Below are positions 8,398 to 16,185 of a stretch of 32,179 nt of DNA, one piece after another. Below the pieces are notes generated by a model. It saw nothing but the letters and a program-made list of their open reading frames with translations. It was not told the DNA's origin and made no database searches. A program made the translations under genes and the position numbers. Location: contig JAIMAN010000028.1 in assembly GCA_023511915.1 (NCBI GenBank), positions 1 to 32,179 of the forward strand, written 5' to 3'. The stretch is from Armatimonadota bacterium. GTDB lineage: Bacteria > Armatimonadota > Fimbriimonadia > Fimbriimonadales > GBS-DC. Within the stretch, counting starts at the first letter, position 1, and each line of letters opens with the position of its first letter.

Positions 8398-9690
8398 ATG
8401 AAGCAACCGAATACACTGACACGGCGCGAGTTTCTGAAGGCGTCGGCGGGCGTCGCCGTCGGCGGCGCACTCGCCAGCCTGCCGATTGAACTCTTCGCGC
8501 ACGCGCAGGGATCGGACAAGCTGCGCGTCGGACTCATCGGCTGCGGCGGGCGCGGCACAGGCGCAGCCATCGACATCATCGTCGCGCACCCCAGCGTCGA
8601 ACTCTACGCACTGGGCGACGCCTTCAAAGACCGACTGGAAGGCTCGCTGAACGCACTACGCGAGGAGCTGAAAGACGAGCGCAAGGCGCAACTGAATGTC
8701 GGCGACCGCCTGTTCGTCGGACTGGACGCCTACAAGCAGGTGATTGCCAGCGGGGTGGATGTAGTGCTGCTCTGCACGCCGCCCGCGTTCCGACCTATCC
8801 ACTTCCGCGAGGCGATTCAAGCGGGCAAGCATGTGTTTATGGAGAAGCCTGTCGCAGTGTGCCCTGCAGGAGCGCGGCTGATGTTCCAGATGGGCGAGCT
8901 GGCGACCCAGAAGGGCTTGAGCGTCGTCGCGGGCACGCAACGCCGCCACGAGCCGAACTATATCGAAACCATCCGCCGCATCCGAGACGGCGCAATCGGC
9001 GAAATCGTCGGCGGCGCATGCTACTGGAACCAAGGCGGACTGTGGCATGTCGAGAAACGCCCCGACTGGAGCGATGTGGAGTGGCAGATGCGCAACTGGC
9101 TCTACTTCACTTGGCTCTCAGGCGACTTCATCGTCGAGCAGCACATCCACAACATCGATGTGATGAACTGGGTGCTGGGGGCGCATCCCGTGCGTGCGAT
9201 GGGCATGGGCGGACGCCAGTCGCGCACCGAGCCGCACTACGGGCACATCTACGACCACTTCGCCGTGGAGTTCGAGTACCCCAACGGCGTCAAGGTGCTG
9301 AGCATGTGCCGTCAGGTGGACAACTGCGCGATTCTGATTGGCGAGCGCGTGTACGGCGCCAAAGGCACGGCAGACCCGTCGGGGAGCATCACGGTCGGCG
9401 GCGAGACTTGGCGCTACGACGGACCCAAGCGCAGCGGCTACCGCAAGGAGCAGGAAGACCTCGTGCAAGCCATCCGCGAGGGCAAGCCGCTTAACGAGAC
9501 GCGCGCCGTCACAGAAGCGACGCTCGCAGCGATTATGGGGCGCATGTCCGCCTACACAGGCAAGGTGGTCACTTGGGACTTCGTGATGAACCAATCGCAG
9601 CTGAACCTGCTGGAGCGCGCCGAGAAGCTGGAGTTCGGACCGATGCCCATCGACGAGGTGGCAGTGCCTGGCAAGACGGCGTTAGTATAA
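8398..9690 (+). CDS. Gfo/Idh/MocA family oxidoreductase, TAT-exported
   Basis: A 430-residue NAD(P)-dependent sugar or inositol-type oxidoreductase. The N-terminus is a twin-arginine signal: TRREFLKASAGVAVGGALA. A Rossmann fold follows (RVGLIGCGGRGTG), then CTPPAFRP and the family signature EKPVAVCPAGAR with its catalytic Lys. The substrate domain contains VEQHIHNIDVMNWVLGAHP, with the conserved His. This TAT-linked subgroup is common in Planctomycetes, Verrucomicrobia and Armatimonadetes, where members act on polysaccharide-derived sugars. A strong ribosome-binding site (AGGAGGCGAGCAATG) fixes the start. It lies ten bases after the PqaA-like gene. Its stop codon TAA is inside TATAAT at 9686-9691 and touches the left end of the second MITE-like element. 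Confidence 0.93.
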   Translation: MKQPNTLTRREFLKASAGVAVGGALASLPIELFAHAQGSDKLRVGLIGCGGRGTGAAIDIIVAHPSVELYALGDAFKDRLEGSLNALREELKDERKAQLNVGDRLFVGLDAYKQVIASGVDVVLLCTPPAFRPIHFREAIQAGKHVFMEKPVAVCPAGARLMFQMGELATQKGLSVVAGTQRRHEPNYIETIRRIRDGAIGEIVGGACYWNQGGLWHVEKRPDWSDVEWQMRNWLYFTWLSGDFIVEQHIHNIDVMNWVLGAHPVRAMGMGGRQSRTEPHYGHIYDHFAVEFEYPNGVKVLSMCRQVDNCAILIGERVYGAKGTADPSGSITVGGETWRYDGPKRSGYRKEQEDLVQAIREGKPLNETRAVTEATLAAIMGRMSAYTGKVVTWDFVMNQSQLNLLERAEKLEFGPMPIDEVAVPGKTALV

Positions 9691-9863
9691 TACCAATCGC
9701 CGAGCCAGAGTTCATAAAAGCACGAATAAACGAGAACCCCCTCCTTAAGGTTTCCCCTGCTCGCAGGGGGAACCGAACGGGCGCGCGACTTGGTTCCCCT
9801 CGCGAAGCGGGGGGAACCTAAAGGAGGGGGGCAACTCATGAACTTTGGACGCGCGATTGGTAT
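9690..9863 (+). mobile_element. MITE-like element, copy 2 (174 bp), supplying the start of the next gene
   Basis: Inverted termini ATACCAATCGC and GCGATTGGTAT match perfectly for 11 bases and imperfectly to about 26. TA flanks CCAATC...GATTGG on both sides, as expected for TA-target insertion. The interior repeats the design of copy 1, including an identical stretch of about 39 bases centred on CTCGCGAAGCGGGG. The left end overlaps the oxidoreductase stop codon. The right end contains AAAGGAGG, then ATG at 9838, opening the glycosyltransferase frame, and TGGTATAAG, which resembles an extended -10. No transposase is encoded, so mobility would depend on an enzyme elsewhere. Confidence 0.82.
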
Positions 9864-10983
9864 AAGGGTATCCTTACATCCAGTGTGGCTCATCATCTAC
9901 GGCGTGCTGGCGGTGCAAATCGGCATCCTGCTGTATAACCTTGCCTATTGGCGCAGGCGTCGGCTGCGGGCAGCTGCATCGGTGAGTGCGCCGACGCTTT
10001 CGGTGCTGATCCCTGCGCGGAACGAGGTGGAGAACTTGCCCGCGCTGCTGGAAAGCCTTGCGCCGCAGCTGGGCGCGGGGGTGGAGTGTTGGGTGTGCGA
10101 CGACGGCTCCGACGACGGCACGACCGAGTGGCTGGCGCAGCACGCCGAGCCGCTGGTCGTGCGCTGGTTTCGGAGCGAGCCGCGTCCCGACGGCTGGGTC
10201 GGCAAGAACTGGGCGTGCCATCAGCTGGCGGTACGGGCGCAGGGCGACTGGCTGCTGTTTCTGGACGCCGACCTGCGCTGTGAGGCGGGTTTCCTGGACG
10301 CGCTACGGGCATACCTGCAGACGACTGACGCGCACTTGGTGAGTGCCATCCCCGCGTTCGCGCCCGCGAGCCTGCCCGTCGCGCTGCTGAAACTGATGGT
10401 GCCCTTCTCGGTGTTCACGCTGCTGCCGTTGCCGCTGGCAGAGCGGCATCCGAACCCCGCGTTCGCCTTCGCGAATGGGCAGGTCATCGCCTTCCGCAGG
10501 GACGACTACTTGCGATGGCAGCCCCATCAGACAGTGCGTGGTGCAGTGCTGGAGGATGTCGCGCTCGCCGCGCTGGTGAAGCGGCAGCGCGGGACGGTGC
10601 ATTTGCTGGACGCGCGGGCGTGGCTGCGCGTGTCGATGTACCCGACGCTACGGGCGGCGATGGACGGCTTCGCCAAAAACGCCGTCGCCATCTGCCGCAC
10701 GGCGCTGGTGGCGGTGCTGGTCGGCGTTATGCTTACGCTGGTCTATCTGTACCCGCTGGGCGCGGCGATTGCACTGGGGCAGTACGCGCAAGCATCGGGG
10801 GCGATTGCGGGCGCGGTGCTGGTGTTCGGGCTGTCGGCGCGGGTGGTCGGCATGCCGCTTGCGATGGGGTTGGGCTATGCGGGCAGCGTGTTGATTGGGC
10901 TGCTGACGCTCGCGCGTTCGATCGTGTGGTATCGGCGAGGTTGGGTGCGATGGAAGGGACGGGTCTATCAGGCGCGCTCGTGA
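9838..10983 (+). CDS. Family 2 glycosyltransferase, probably carotenoid glycosyltransferase (CrtQ/CruC-like)
   Basis: A 381-residue membrane glycosyltransferase. An N-terminal helix (VWLIIYGVLAVQIGILLYNLAYW) precedes a GT-A domain: TLSVLIPARNEVENLPALLESL, VCDDGSDDGT, GWVGKNWACHQLA and FLDADLRC (DxD). ED in LEDVALAALVKRQ is the likely catalytic base region. Two or more hydrophobic helices close the protein (about residues 270-360). GKNWACHQL is typical of the carotenoid/hopanoid-type GT2 group. The acyltransferase and phytoene synthase downstream support glycosylation of a carotenoid. I prefer ATG 9838, which has AAAGGAGG upstream, but both are supplied by the MITE-like repeat; GTG 9883, just outside it, may be the ancestral start. 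The end overlaps the acyltransferase. Confidence 0.88.
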   Translation: MNFGRAIGIRVSLHPVWLIIYGVLAVQIGILLYNLAYWRRRRLRAAASVSAPTLSVLIPARNEVENLPALLESLAPQLGAGVECWVCDDGSDDGTTEWLAQHAEPLVVRWFRSEPRPDGWVGKNWACHQLAVRAQGDWLLFLDADLRCEAGFLDALRAYLQTTDAHLVSAIPAFAPASLPVALLKLMVPFSVFTLLPLPLAERHPNPAFAFANGQVIAFRRDDYLRWQPHQTVRGAVLEDVALAALVKRQRGTVHLLDARAWLRVSMYPTLRAAMDGFAKNAVAICRTALVAVLVGVMLTLVYLYPLGAAIALGQYAQASGAIAGAVLVFGLSARVVGMPLAMGLGYAGSVLIGLLTLARSIVWYRRGWVRWKGRVYQARS

Positions 10984-11657
10984 GGCTGCAGGCGCGGTTC
11001 GTGGACTGGCTGATCGGGCGCGACTTGCGGCGAAACTTTCGGGCGGTCTATGTGCGCGGTGTGCTGCCTGAACCCGCCCGCCCCCTTGTGCTATTCGCCA
11101 ATCACCACTACTGGTGGGACGGCTACTTGGGCTACTGGCTCATCCGCGCGTGGGGACGGCGCATGGTGGTGTGGATGGAGGCGTATCGTCGCTTCCCGCC
11201 GTTCGGGGCAATCGGCGCACTGCCCTTCCCGCCTGACGACCCGCAGGCGCGCGCCCGCGCGGTCAAGCGCACAGTGCAGATTCTACGCACGGAACCTGCG
11301 GCGCTGCTGCTGTTTCCTGAGGGCGTGCTACACGGCGACACGGAGCGGCTGCTGCCGTTCCAGCGGTCGCTGCACTGGCTGGCGTGTCGCGTCCCGCAGG
11401 CGACGCTGTTGCCGCTGGCAATCCATATCGAGCCGAGCTATCACCAGTACCCGCGCGCGTTTCTGAGTGTGGGTGCGCCGTTCCAGAGCGCGGCGACCGA
11501 CGAGACCGCGTGGCTCGCGGAGGCGGCGGGCGCAGTGGAGACGCTGCTGCGCCAGACCCGCACCGACGCCCGCGCCGCGCTCACCGACGAGGAACGCGCC
11601 GCGCAGGGCTTCCAAGTGCTGCTGCGGGGCACGCGCTCAATTCACGAGCGGTTCTGA
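10950..11657 (+). CDS. Lysophospholipid/carotenoid acyltransferase (PlsC-like)
   Basis: A 235-residue acyltransferase of the PlsC/LPLAT type. The NHxxxxD motif is ANHHYWWDGYL and the second motif is LLFPEGVLHGD. No strong membrane helix is seen, so it is probably peripheral. Position between a glycosyltransferase and phytoene synthase suggests that it esterifies the sugar of a carotenoid glycoside, parallel to CrtO in the staphyloxanthin pathway or CruD in green bacteria; this is inference from context. Two starts are possible: ATG 10950, with GAGG upstream and a 34-base overlap with the previous gene, or GTG 10980, which overlaps the upstream stop as GTGA. Either implies translational coupling. 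Confidence 0.85.
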   Translation: MEGTGLSGALVRLQARFVDWLIGRDLRRNFRAVYVRGVLPEPARPLVLFANHHYWWDGYLGYWLIRAWGRRMVVWMEAYRRFPPFGAIGALPFPPDDPQARARAVKRTVQILRTEPAALLLFPEGVLHGDTERLLPFQRSLHWLACRVPQATLLPLAIHIEPSYHQYPRAFLSVGAPFQSAATDETAWLAEAAGAVETLLRQTRTDARAALTDEERAAQGFQVLLRGTRSIHERF

Positions 11658-11680
11658 CCGTTTTGGGTATCCTACTGCCG

Positions 11681-12607
11681 ATGCGTTCGCTGATGGCGCG
11701 CCGCGGGGAGGAACCGACGCTGGAGCAGGACTACGCGCACTGCCAAGCGGTGCAGCGGGCGCATGGCGTCAGCTACTACTTCGCGACGCGGTTTTTCCCG
11801 CCCGAAACGCGCCGCGCCGTACACGCGCTCTACGGCTTCGTGCGCTACCCCGACCAGTGGGTGGACTGCCCCGACGCGCACAGCTCGCCCGAGAGCATCC
11901 GCACGCAACTGGACGCCTACGAGCGCGACCTGATTCGCGCCGTGTGCGGCGAGCCTGTGTCGCTGCCGCCGCTGCGGGCGTTCGCCGATGTCGTGCGCCG
12001 CTACCACATCCCCCTGCGCTACCCGCTGGAGTTTCTGGACGCGATGCGGATGGACTTGACGCGCACGCGCTACGCGACTTTCGACGAGTTGCAGACCTAC
12101 ACTTGGGGCAGCGCGTCGGTGGTGGGTGTGATGATGTGCTACATTCTCGGCGCAGTGCAGCCCGACGCGCTGCACTACGCGGCGACGATGGGGCTGGCGA
12201 TGCAGATGACAAACTTCCTGCGCGATGTGGGCGAGGACTGGGCGCGCGGGCGCGTCTACCTACCGCAGGACGAGTTGCAACGGTTCGGCGTCTCGGAAGC
12301 GCAAATCGCCAACGGCGTCGTAGACGACCGCTGGGTCGCGCTGATGCGCTTCCAGATTGACCGTTGCCGCGCGCTGTACGCCGAAGCCGAGCAAGGCATC
12401 CCGCTGCTGCCGCGCGAGGCGCAGTACCCCGTGCTGCTGGGCGGACGGCTCTACGCGCGGATCTTGAACGCGATTGAGCGCAACGACTACGATGTATTCC
12501 GTCAGCGCGCCCGCACCACGCATGCCGAGAAGCTCGCGCTGGCGGCGGCGACCTACTACGAGTGGCGCTACAGCATCACCACGAACCGCTCCGCCTCGCG
12601 CATGTAG
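11681..12607 (+). CDS. crtB: Phytoene/squalene synthase family protein, probable phytoene synthase
   Basis: A 308-residue prenyl head-to-head synthase that would condense two geranylgeranyl diphosphates to phytoene in the cytoplasm or at the membrane. HGVSYYFATRFFPPETR is the N-terminal family block. The first Asp-rich motif is YPDQWVD (D58-Q-W-V-D62), where D or E usually occupies the second place. The second is intact: QMTNFLRDVGEDWARGRVYLP, the carotenoid-type form. Gene order after a glycosyltransferase and acyltransferase supports carotenoid over hopanoid use. TATCCT lies seven bases before the ATG, so it may also have a leaderless transcript. Its last 40 bases overlap the end of pafA on the other strand. 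No crtI or crtN desaturase is within the window. Confidence 0.92.
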   Translation: MRSLMARRGEEPTLEQDYAHCQAVQRAHGVSYYFATRFFPPETRRAVHALYGFVRYPDQWVDCPDAHSSPESIRTQLDAYERDLIRAVCGEPVSLPPLRAFADVVRRYHIPLRYPLEFLDAMRMDLTRTRYATFDELQTYTWGSASVVGVMMCYILGAVQPDALHYAATMGLAMQMTNFLRDVGEDWARGRVYLPQDELQRFGVSEAQIANGVVDDRWVALMRFQIDRCRALYAEAEQGIPLLPREAQYPVLLGGRLYARILNAIERNDYDVFRQRARTTHAEKLALAAATYYEWRYSITTNRSASRM

Positions 12608-14043
12608 GTGTTGAACGGGTCGCGCATGTCTACCTGGCGATTGCGGTCGACATACACAATATCCCAGTCGATGTAGTAGCGATTGTAGCGGCGTTCCGCG
12701 AGACGCTTGATGACAAACCCGCGGGCGCAGGCGCGTGTGTCGGCGGGCGGGGTGGTGATGCCTGCGTCAATCTGCACATCGTCCACCACGCGCTTCACCT
12801 CACCCATCTGTTGCAGTGCGTAATACAGCCCCTGCTCTGGGTTGATGTTATGGTACTCCAGGTCGAGCGAGTGCAGCGCGTCGTCGCCCCACTGCGCGCC
12901 CGTCTCCGCCATATACTCGCGCAGGATGCGCAGCTTGATTAGCCAGTCGAGGCGGTCTTCCAGTTTTTCGGGGTCGGTCTCTAAGGTGTCCAGCACATAC
13001 TCCCACTCCTGCAGCACCCAGTCGGTTTCGGGGTCGCGCCCTGCGAAGCGTTTCTGGGCGAGTTGCAGGTAGGCGCGCTGGAGGTCGATTGCCGACATGG
13101 TGCTGCCGTCCAGCAGCGTGACAATCCACTTGCGGGTCGGGTCGCGCGAGATGCTCTTGAGGGTGTGCAGGGCGTCTTGCAAGCGCAGCCAGTTCGGTAG
13201 CGCGCGCGCCTCCGCGAGGTCTAACACGAGGCAGGTCGTACCGATTTTCAGCGCGGCGGCGTACTCGCTCATGTTGCCCTCGCCGAACAGCAGGTGCAGC
13301 CGCTGGTAGTTCTGGTAGCCGTACACGCTGTCCCACTTCGGGTTGATAATCGCACGGTTGAAGCGCACGCGCGAGGCGTTCTCGCGCACGATGTGGTCGG
13401 CGCGCTGCGACAACTGGTACTGCACCGTCGGGTCAGGCTCCACATTGTAGACATTCGAGACCCAGATGAAGTCAATCGGGTGGTCGGCGACTTCGGAGAG
13501 GGAGGGTCGGAAGCCTGCGTGCTCGAGTCTGTGCCCGCCGACGCGCCCCGCGCCCGCGAAAATCTGCCGCGTGGTCAGAAACGGCAGGATCAGCTTGTGC
13601 CAGTCGCTGGGGAGCCGCTCGTCCGTGCGCACAAGGTAGTTCTCGTGGCAGCCGAAGGTGTGCCCCGCGAAGTGGTCGATGTTGTTGTTGTGGAAACTCA
13701 CACGCTCGTCCCAGTTCATCTGCTTGAGTGTATTGTAGACGATGCGCTGCCCTGCTTTCTCGTGAGCGACAATATCGAACAGGCTGGCGCATTCGGGCGT
13801 GGCGTACTCCAAGTGGCTGCCGACGGCGTCGATATATAGTCGCCCGCCGTTGATGAGAAAGCCCCCACTGCGGGCAGGCTCGAACGCCTCGTCGCGGGCA
13901 GTTAGGTCGATTAGCCCCAGCCGCGCCTTGTGGAACACATAGTTCTTGACCGCTTCCACCACAGTTTCGGAAGTGCCCACGCGCTCGTCCCGCACGAAGC
14001 ACCCGAACTCGGTCTCGATGCCAAACACGCGACGCCCGATCAT
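12568..14043 (-). CDS. pafA: Pup (or UBact)-protein ligase PafA
   Basis: A 491-residue ligase of the carboxylate-amine/glutamine-synthetase-like fold that attaches a prokaryotic ubiquitin-like protein to substrate lysines, marking them for the proteasome. The N-terminus RRVFGIETEFG holds the catalytic Glu (E10) in PafA-specific form; Dop has GTEVEYG. GRLYIDAVGSHLEYATPEC, NNNIDHFAGHTFGCHENYL and RADHIVRENASRVRF are other ATP- and metal-binding blocks. In most known cases dop, pup, mpa and proteasome genes are close by; none is visible here, so they must lie elsewhere. The gene has TATAAT at 14073-14078 and AGGGGGAG upstream of the ATG. It follows the ABC-2 permease by 30 bases. Its 3' end overlaps crtB tail to tail. 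Confidence 0.93.
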   Translation of the reverse strand: MIGRRVFGIETEFGCFVRDERVGTSETVVEAVKNYVFHKARLGLIDLTARDEAFEPARSGGFLINGGRLYIDAVGSHLEYATPECASLFDIVAHEKAGQRIVYNTLKQMNWDERVSFHNNNIDHFAGHTFGCHENYLVRTDERLPSDWHKLILPFLTTRQIFAGAGRVGGHRLEHAGFRPSLSEVADHPIDFIWVSNVYNVEPDPTVQYQLSQRADHIVRENASRVRFNRAIINPKWDSVYGYQNYQRLHLLFGEGNMSEYAAALKIGTTCLVLDLAEARALPNWLRLQDALHTLKSISRDPTRKWIVTLLDGSTMSAIDLQRAYLQLAQKRFAGRDPETDWVLQEWEYVLDTLETDPEKLEDRLDWLIKLRILREYMAETGAQWGDDALHSLDLEYHNINPEQGLYYALQQMGEVKRVVDDVQIDAGITTPPADTRACARGFVIKRLAERRYNRYYIDWDIVYVDRNRQVDMRDPFNTYMREAERFVVML

Positions 14044-14072
14044 CTTCGGCTCCCCCTACGGCTCATGTACCT

Positions 14073-14078
14073 ATTATA
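14073..14078 (-). promoter_or_regulatory. TATAAT -10 element for pafA
   Basis: On the minus strand TATAAT is preceded by TG and embeds the TAA stop of the permease gene. The pafA ATG is 29 bases downstream, with AGGGGGAG as ribosome-binding site. The -35 region is not convincing, so pafA may be transcribed both from here and by read-through. Confidence 0.5.
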
Positions 14079-15699
14079 CACCATGCGACGGCGTTTCGGT
14101 TCCTTGCACACGCACCCGCCCGAGAAACACGCCCAGCAGCAGACCCACCAGCACCATCCCGCTGCCCCACAGGAACATCGACTCGTGGGTCTGCACGGCT
14201 CGTGGCCCGGAAAGCGCGTCGAAGAACGGCTTGAACACCCACAGCTGCATCGCAACAAACTCGGCGCGGTTCCAGAAAAACATCAAGTCGATTATCACGG
14301 GCAGCGTAATGACCCCCGTGATTATAACCAGCGTCAGGGCGCGCGCCGTCGCCAACGAACGCGCCCGCAACATCACCGAACAGTACCGTCCAATCCCCCA
14401 AAATAGCATCCACACACCCGTGAAGTAGATCAGCATCGACAGCAGGTAGTTCCAAAACAACGGATCCATGATCGCGGGGATGCCCGACTGGTAGAGAACG
14501 AGAATGAGCGCGCCCGCAGTGAGCAGCCACACTGTCCAGAGGAACGGCAGTGCGCCCGACGGCGCAGCAGTGAACATTCGCGACGGCTTGAAGACCCCAT
14601 CGTCAGGGCACGGCGCGTCGCCGTCCTGACCAAACGGCGCAATCCACGCCGCCAGCAGTAAAAACGGCGCGACACAAAACAGCACAATCACCAGCGCATA
14701 CTCTGCCCCTCCAATCCCCCCTGCGCCGCCGCCCCGCGCCAGCAGCGGTAGCACGCACAGCAGCATGTTCAGCGGGAATAGCAGCATCAGCTGGCGTCGC
14801 GCGGAGGGCAGCACATCCTTGTCGTACAGCCCGACCTTGCGCGCGGCGGCAGTCAGCGTCAAGCGCGTGAATAGCAGGCACAGCACGACGCCCACAACCC
14901 ACGCAGGCGCCTGCCAGCGCACAAAGTCCACCTGCATGTCCGCCACAAACGGCACCGCGAAGGGATTCAGCAGCGCCTGCGGAAACGCCAAGTTGAGCGC
15001 GCCCGCGCCACGCCCGCCGAACGCGCCGAACGCGAGCGCCTCCTGAAGCGCGATCAGCACACCTGTCGCCAGCAGAAAGCCCGCCACGCGCAAATAACTC
15101 CACAACACTGCCAGCGTCGAGTTGCGGGCGTACACCGAGCTGAACAGCGCAATCGCGCACAGCACCAGCCCGCCGCACGCAATCAGCAGATACGCTTTCA
15201 GCAGCTCGGGGAACGACACCCCGCCCAGCAGCACGCTCACCGCGCTCACGGGCAGCGTTAACGCAAGCAGCAGCACAATAAACGCGAACGAGCCAAGCAG
15301 CTTGCCCACCAGCAACTGGCGCGCGGTCAGCGGCGTGGCGAGCAGCAAGTCCATCGTCTTGCGCTCGCGCTCCAGCGTGATTGCGTTCGCCGTCAGCGCA
15401 GGCGCAATCAGCGCAATCAGCGCGACCAGCATGCTCATCACGATGCGGTAGAACTCCACCAGCGCATCCTGCACGCGCACGGGGTTTCGGAGGTCAGGGT
15501 TGTCGCCAGTCGCTGCTTGGTACGCCAGCGCGACAATCAGAATCAGAAACGCGAGGTAGAACGCCTGCAGCAAGTAGGCGCGCCCGACGCGCACCCGCAC
15601 GCGCAACTCCCGCCCAATCACGGGATTGCCCAGCACCTGCGTAAACACCCCAACCAGATACTTGCGCCAATCGATCAGCGCCGTGCGTATCGCTGCCAT
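14074..15699 (-). CDS. ABC-2 type transporter permease
   Basis: A 541-residue polytopic membrane protein. The block APALTANAITLERERKTMDLLLATPLTARQLLVGKLLG is the hallmark of ABC-2/NatB-like permeases, lying between the first and second halves of the first membrane bundle. I count about a dozen hydrophobic stretches, including YLLQAFYLAFLILIVALAY, FAFIVLLLALTLPVSAVSVLL and LLPLRLLL-type segments to the C-terminus. I chose ATG 15699 (MAAIRTALIDWRKYLVG), since the open frame further upstream lacks family character and would cross into the divergent antitoxin gene. No ATP-binding subunit is adjacent, so its partner is unlinked. It precedes pafA on the same strand. Substrate is unknown. Confidence 0.85.
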   Translation of the reverse strand: MAAIRTALIDWRKYLVGVFTQVLGNPVIGRELRVRVRVGRAYLLQAFYLAFLILIVALAYQAATGDNPDLRNPVRVQDALVEFYRIVMSMLVALIALIAPALTANAITLERERKTMDLLLATPLTARQLLVGKLLGSFAFIVLLLALTLPVSAVSVLLGGVSFPELLKAYLLIACGGLVLCAIALFSSVYARNSTLAVLWSYLRVAGFLLATGVLIALQEALAFGAFGGRGAGALNLAFPQALLNPFAVPFVADMQVDFVRWQAPAWVVGVVLCLLFTRLTLTAAARKVGLYDKDVLPSARRQLMLLFPLNMLLCVLPLLARGGGAGGIGGAEYALVIVLFCVAPFLLLAAWIAPFGQDGDAPCPDDGVFKPSRMFTAAPSGALPFLWTVWLLTAGALILVLYQSGIPAIMDPLFWNYLLSMLIYFTGVWMLFWGIGRYCSVMLRARSLATARALTLVIITGVITLPVIIDLMFFWNRAEFVAMQLWVFKPFFDALSGPRAVQTHESMFLWGSGMVLVGLLLGVFLGRVRVQGTETPSHGV

Positions 15700-15803
15700 T
15701 GCTGCTTCGCAAAGGATTCGCTGCGTTTCAGGCGATTCCTGCTGCGTTGCGCCGATTGCGCTGGAGATTGAGGGCTTCGCCTCCCTGCCGCGTGCGCTGG
15801 GCA

Positions 15804-15813
15804 TGGGTATACT
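15804..15813 (+). promoter_or_regulatory. Promoter of the PIN toxin-antitoxin pair
   Basis: TGGG precedes TATACT (15808-15813). The ATG follows after 15 bases, preceded by GGTGAG. The TATAMT-N6-GGTGAG-N3-ATG layout is identical in spacing to that of the Fe-S carrier gene at 1538-1561, which supports it as a real short-leader expression signal. No clear operator palindrome was found. Confidence 0.55.
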
Positions 15814-15828
15814 TTTAGTGGTGAGAAC

Positions 15829-16185
15829 ATGGCGCGAACCATAGAGATCGACGATGCCATCTGGGAGCAACTGTGCGAACAAGCACGGCAGCTCGGCTGC
15901 GACGCCAACGCGCTGGCGCAGAACCTGCTGGCAGGCTCGCTCCAACAGAAACACGCACACATCCAACAACTCTGGGATGAGGTGCGACGCCTTTTGAATG
16001 AGATGACTGGAGCGCAAGCACGCCCAACAGTCTCAGAGGCGCGCTCCGTCCTAACGCCGCCGCTGGTAGACCAGTGGCATGCGCTGATGGACAGACTGAT
16101 GCGGGAACTGAACATCGCACCAGAGTCCATCGAGGCGGATATTACCGCCGCCTTTGACGAGTATCGCCGCGAATGCTCGTCGTAA
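15829..16185 (+). CDS. Probable antitoxin of a PIN-domain toxin-antitoxin pair
   Basis: A 118-residue protein. The N-terminus MARTIEIDDAIWEQLCEQARQLGCDANALAQNLL resembles a ribbon-helix-helix DNA-binding unit, a beta strand followed by two helices, as in many antitoxins. The rest is helical and ends FDEYRRECSS; this part would bind the toxin. The last 13 bases overlap the start of the PIN gene, the normal antitoxin-first arrangement. It has its own promoter just upstream and is divergent from the permease gene, with about 130 bases between. The function is inferred from size, fold pattern and partner; autorepression is expected for the type but not shown. Confidence 0.78.
   Translation: MARTIEIDDAIWEQLCEQARQLGCDANALAQNLLAGSLQQKHAHIQQLWDEVRRLLNEMTGAQARPTVSEARSVLTPPLVDQWHALMDRLMRELNIAPESIEADITAAFDEYRRECSS

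Noticed and set aside
7467-8579. A 370-residue minus-strand frame
   Set aside because: It overlaps the PqaA-like and oxidoreductase genes on the other strand; composition is that of a shadow frame.
15700-16017. Upstream extension of the ABC-2 permease
   Set aside because: The 106 extra residues lie partly antisense to the antitoxin gene and have no permease character.
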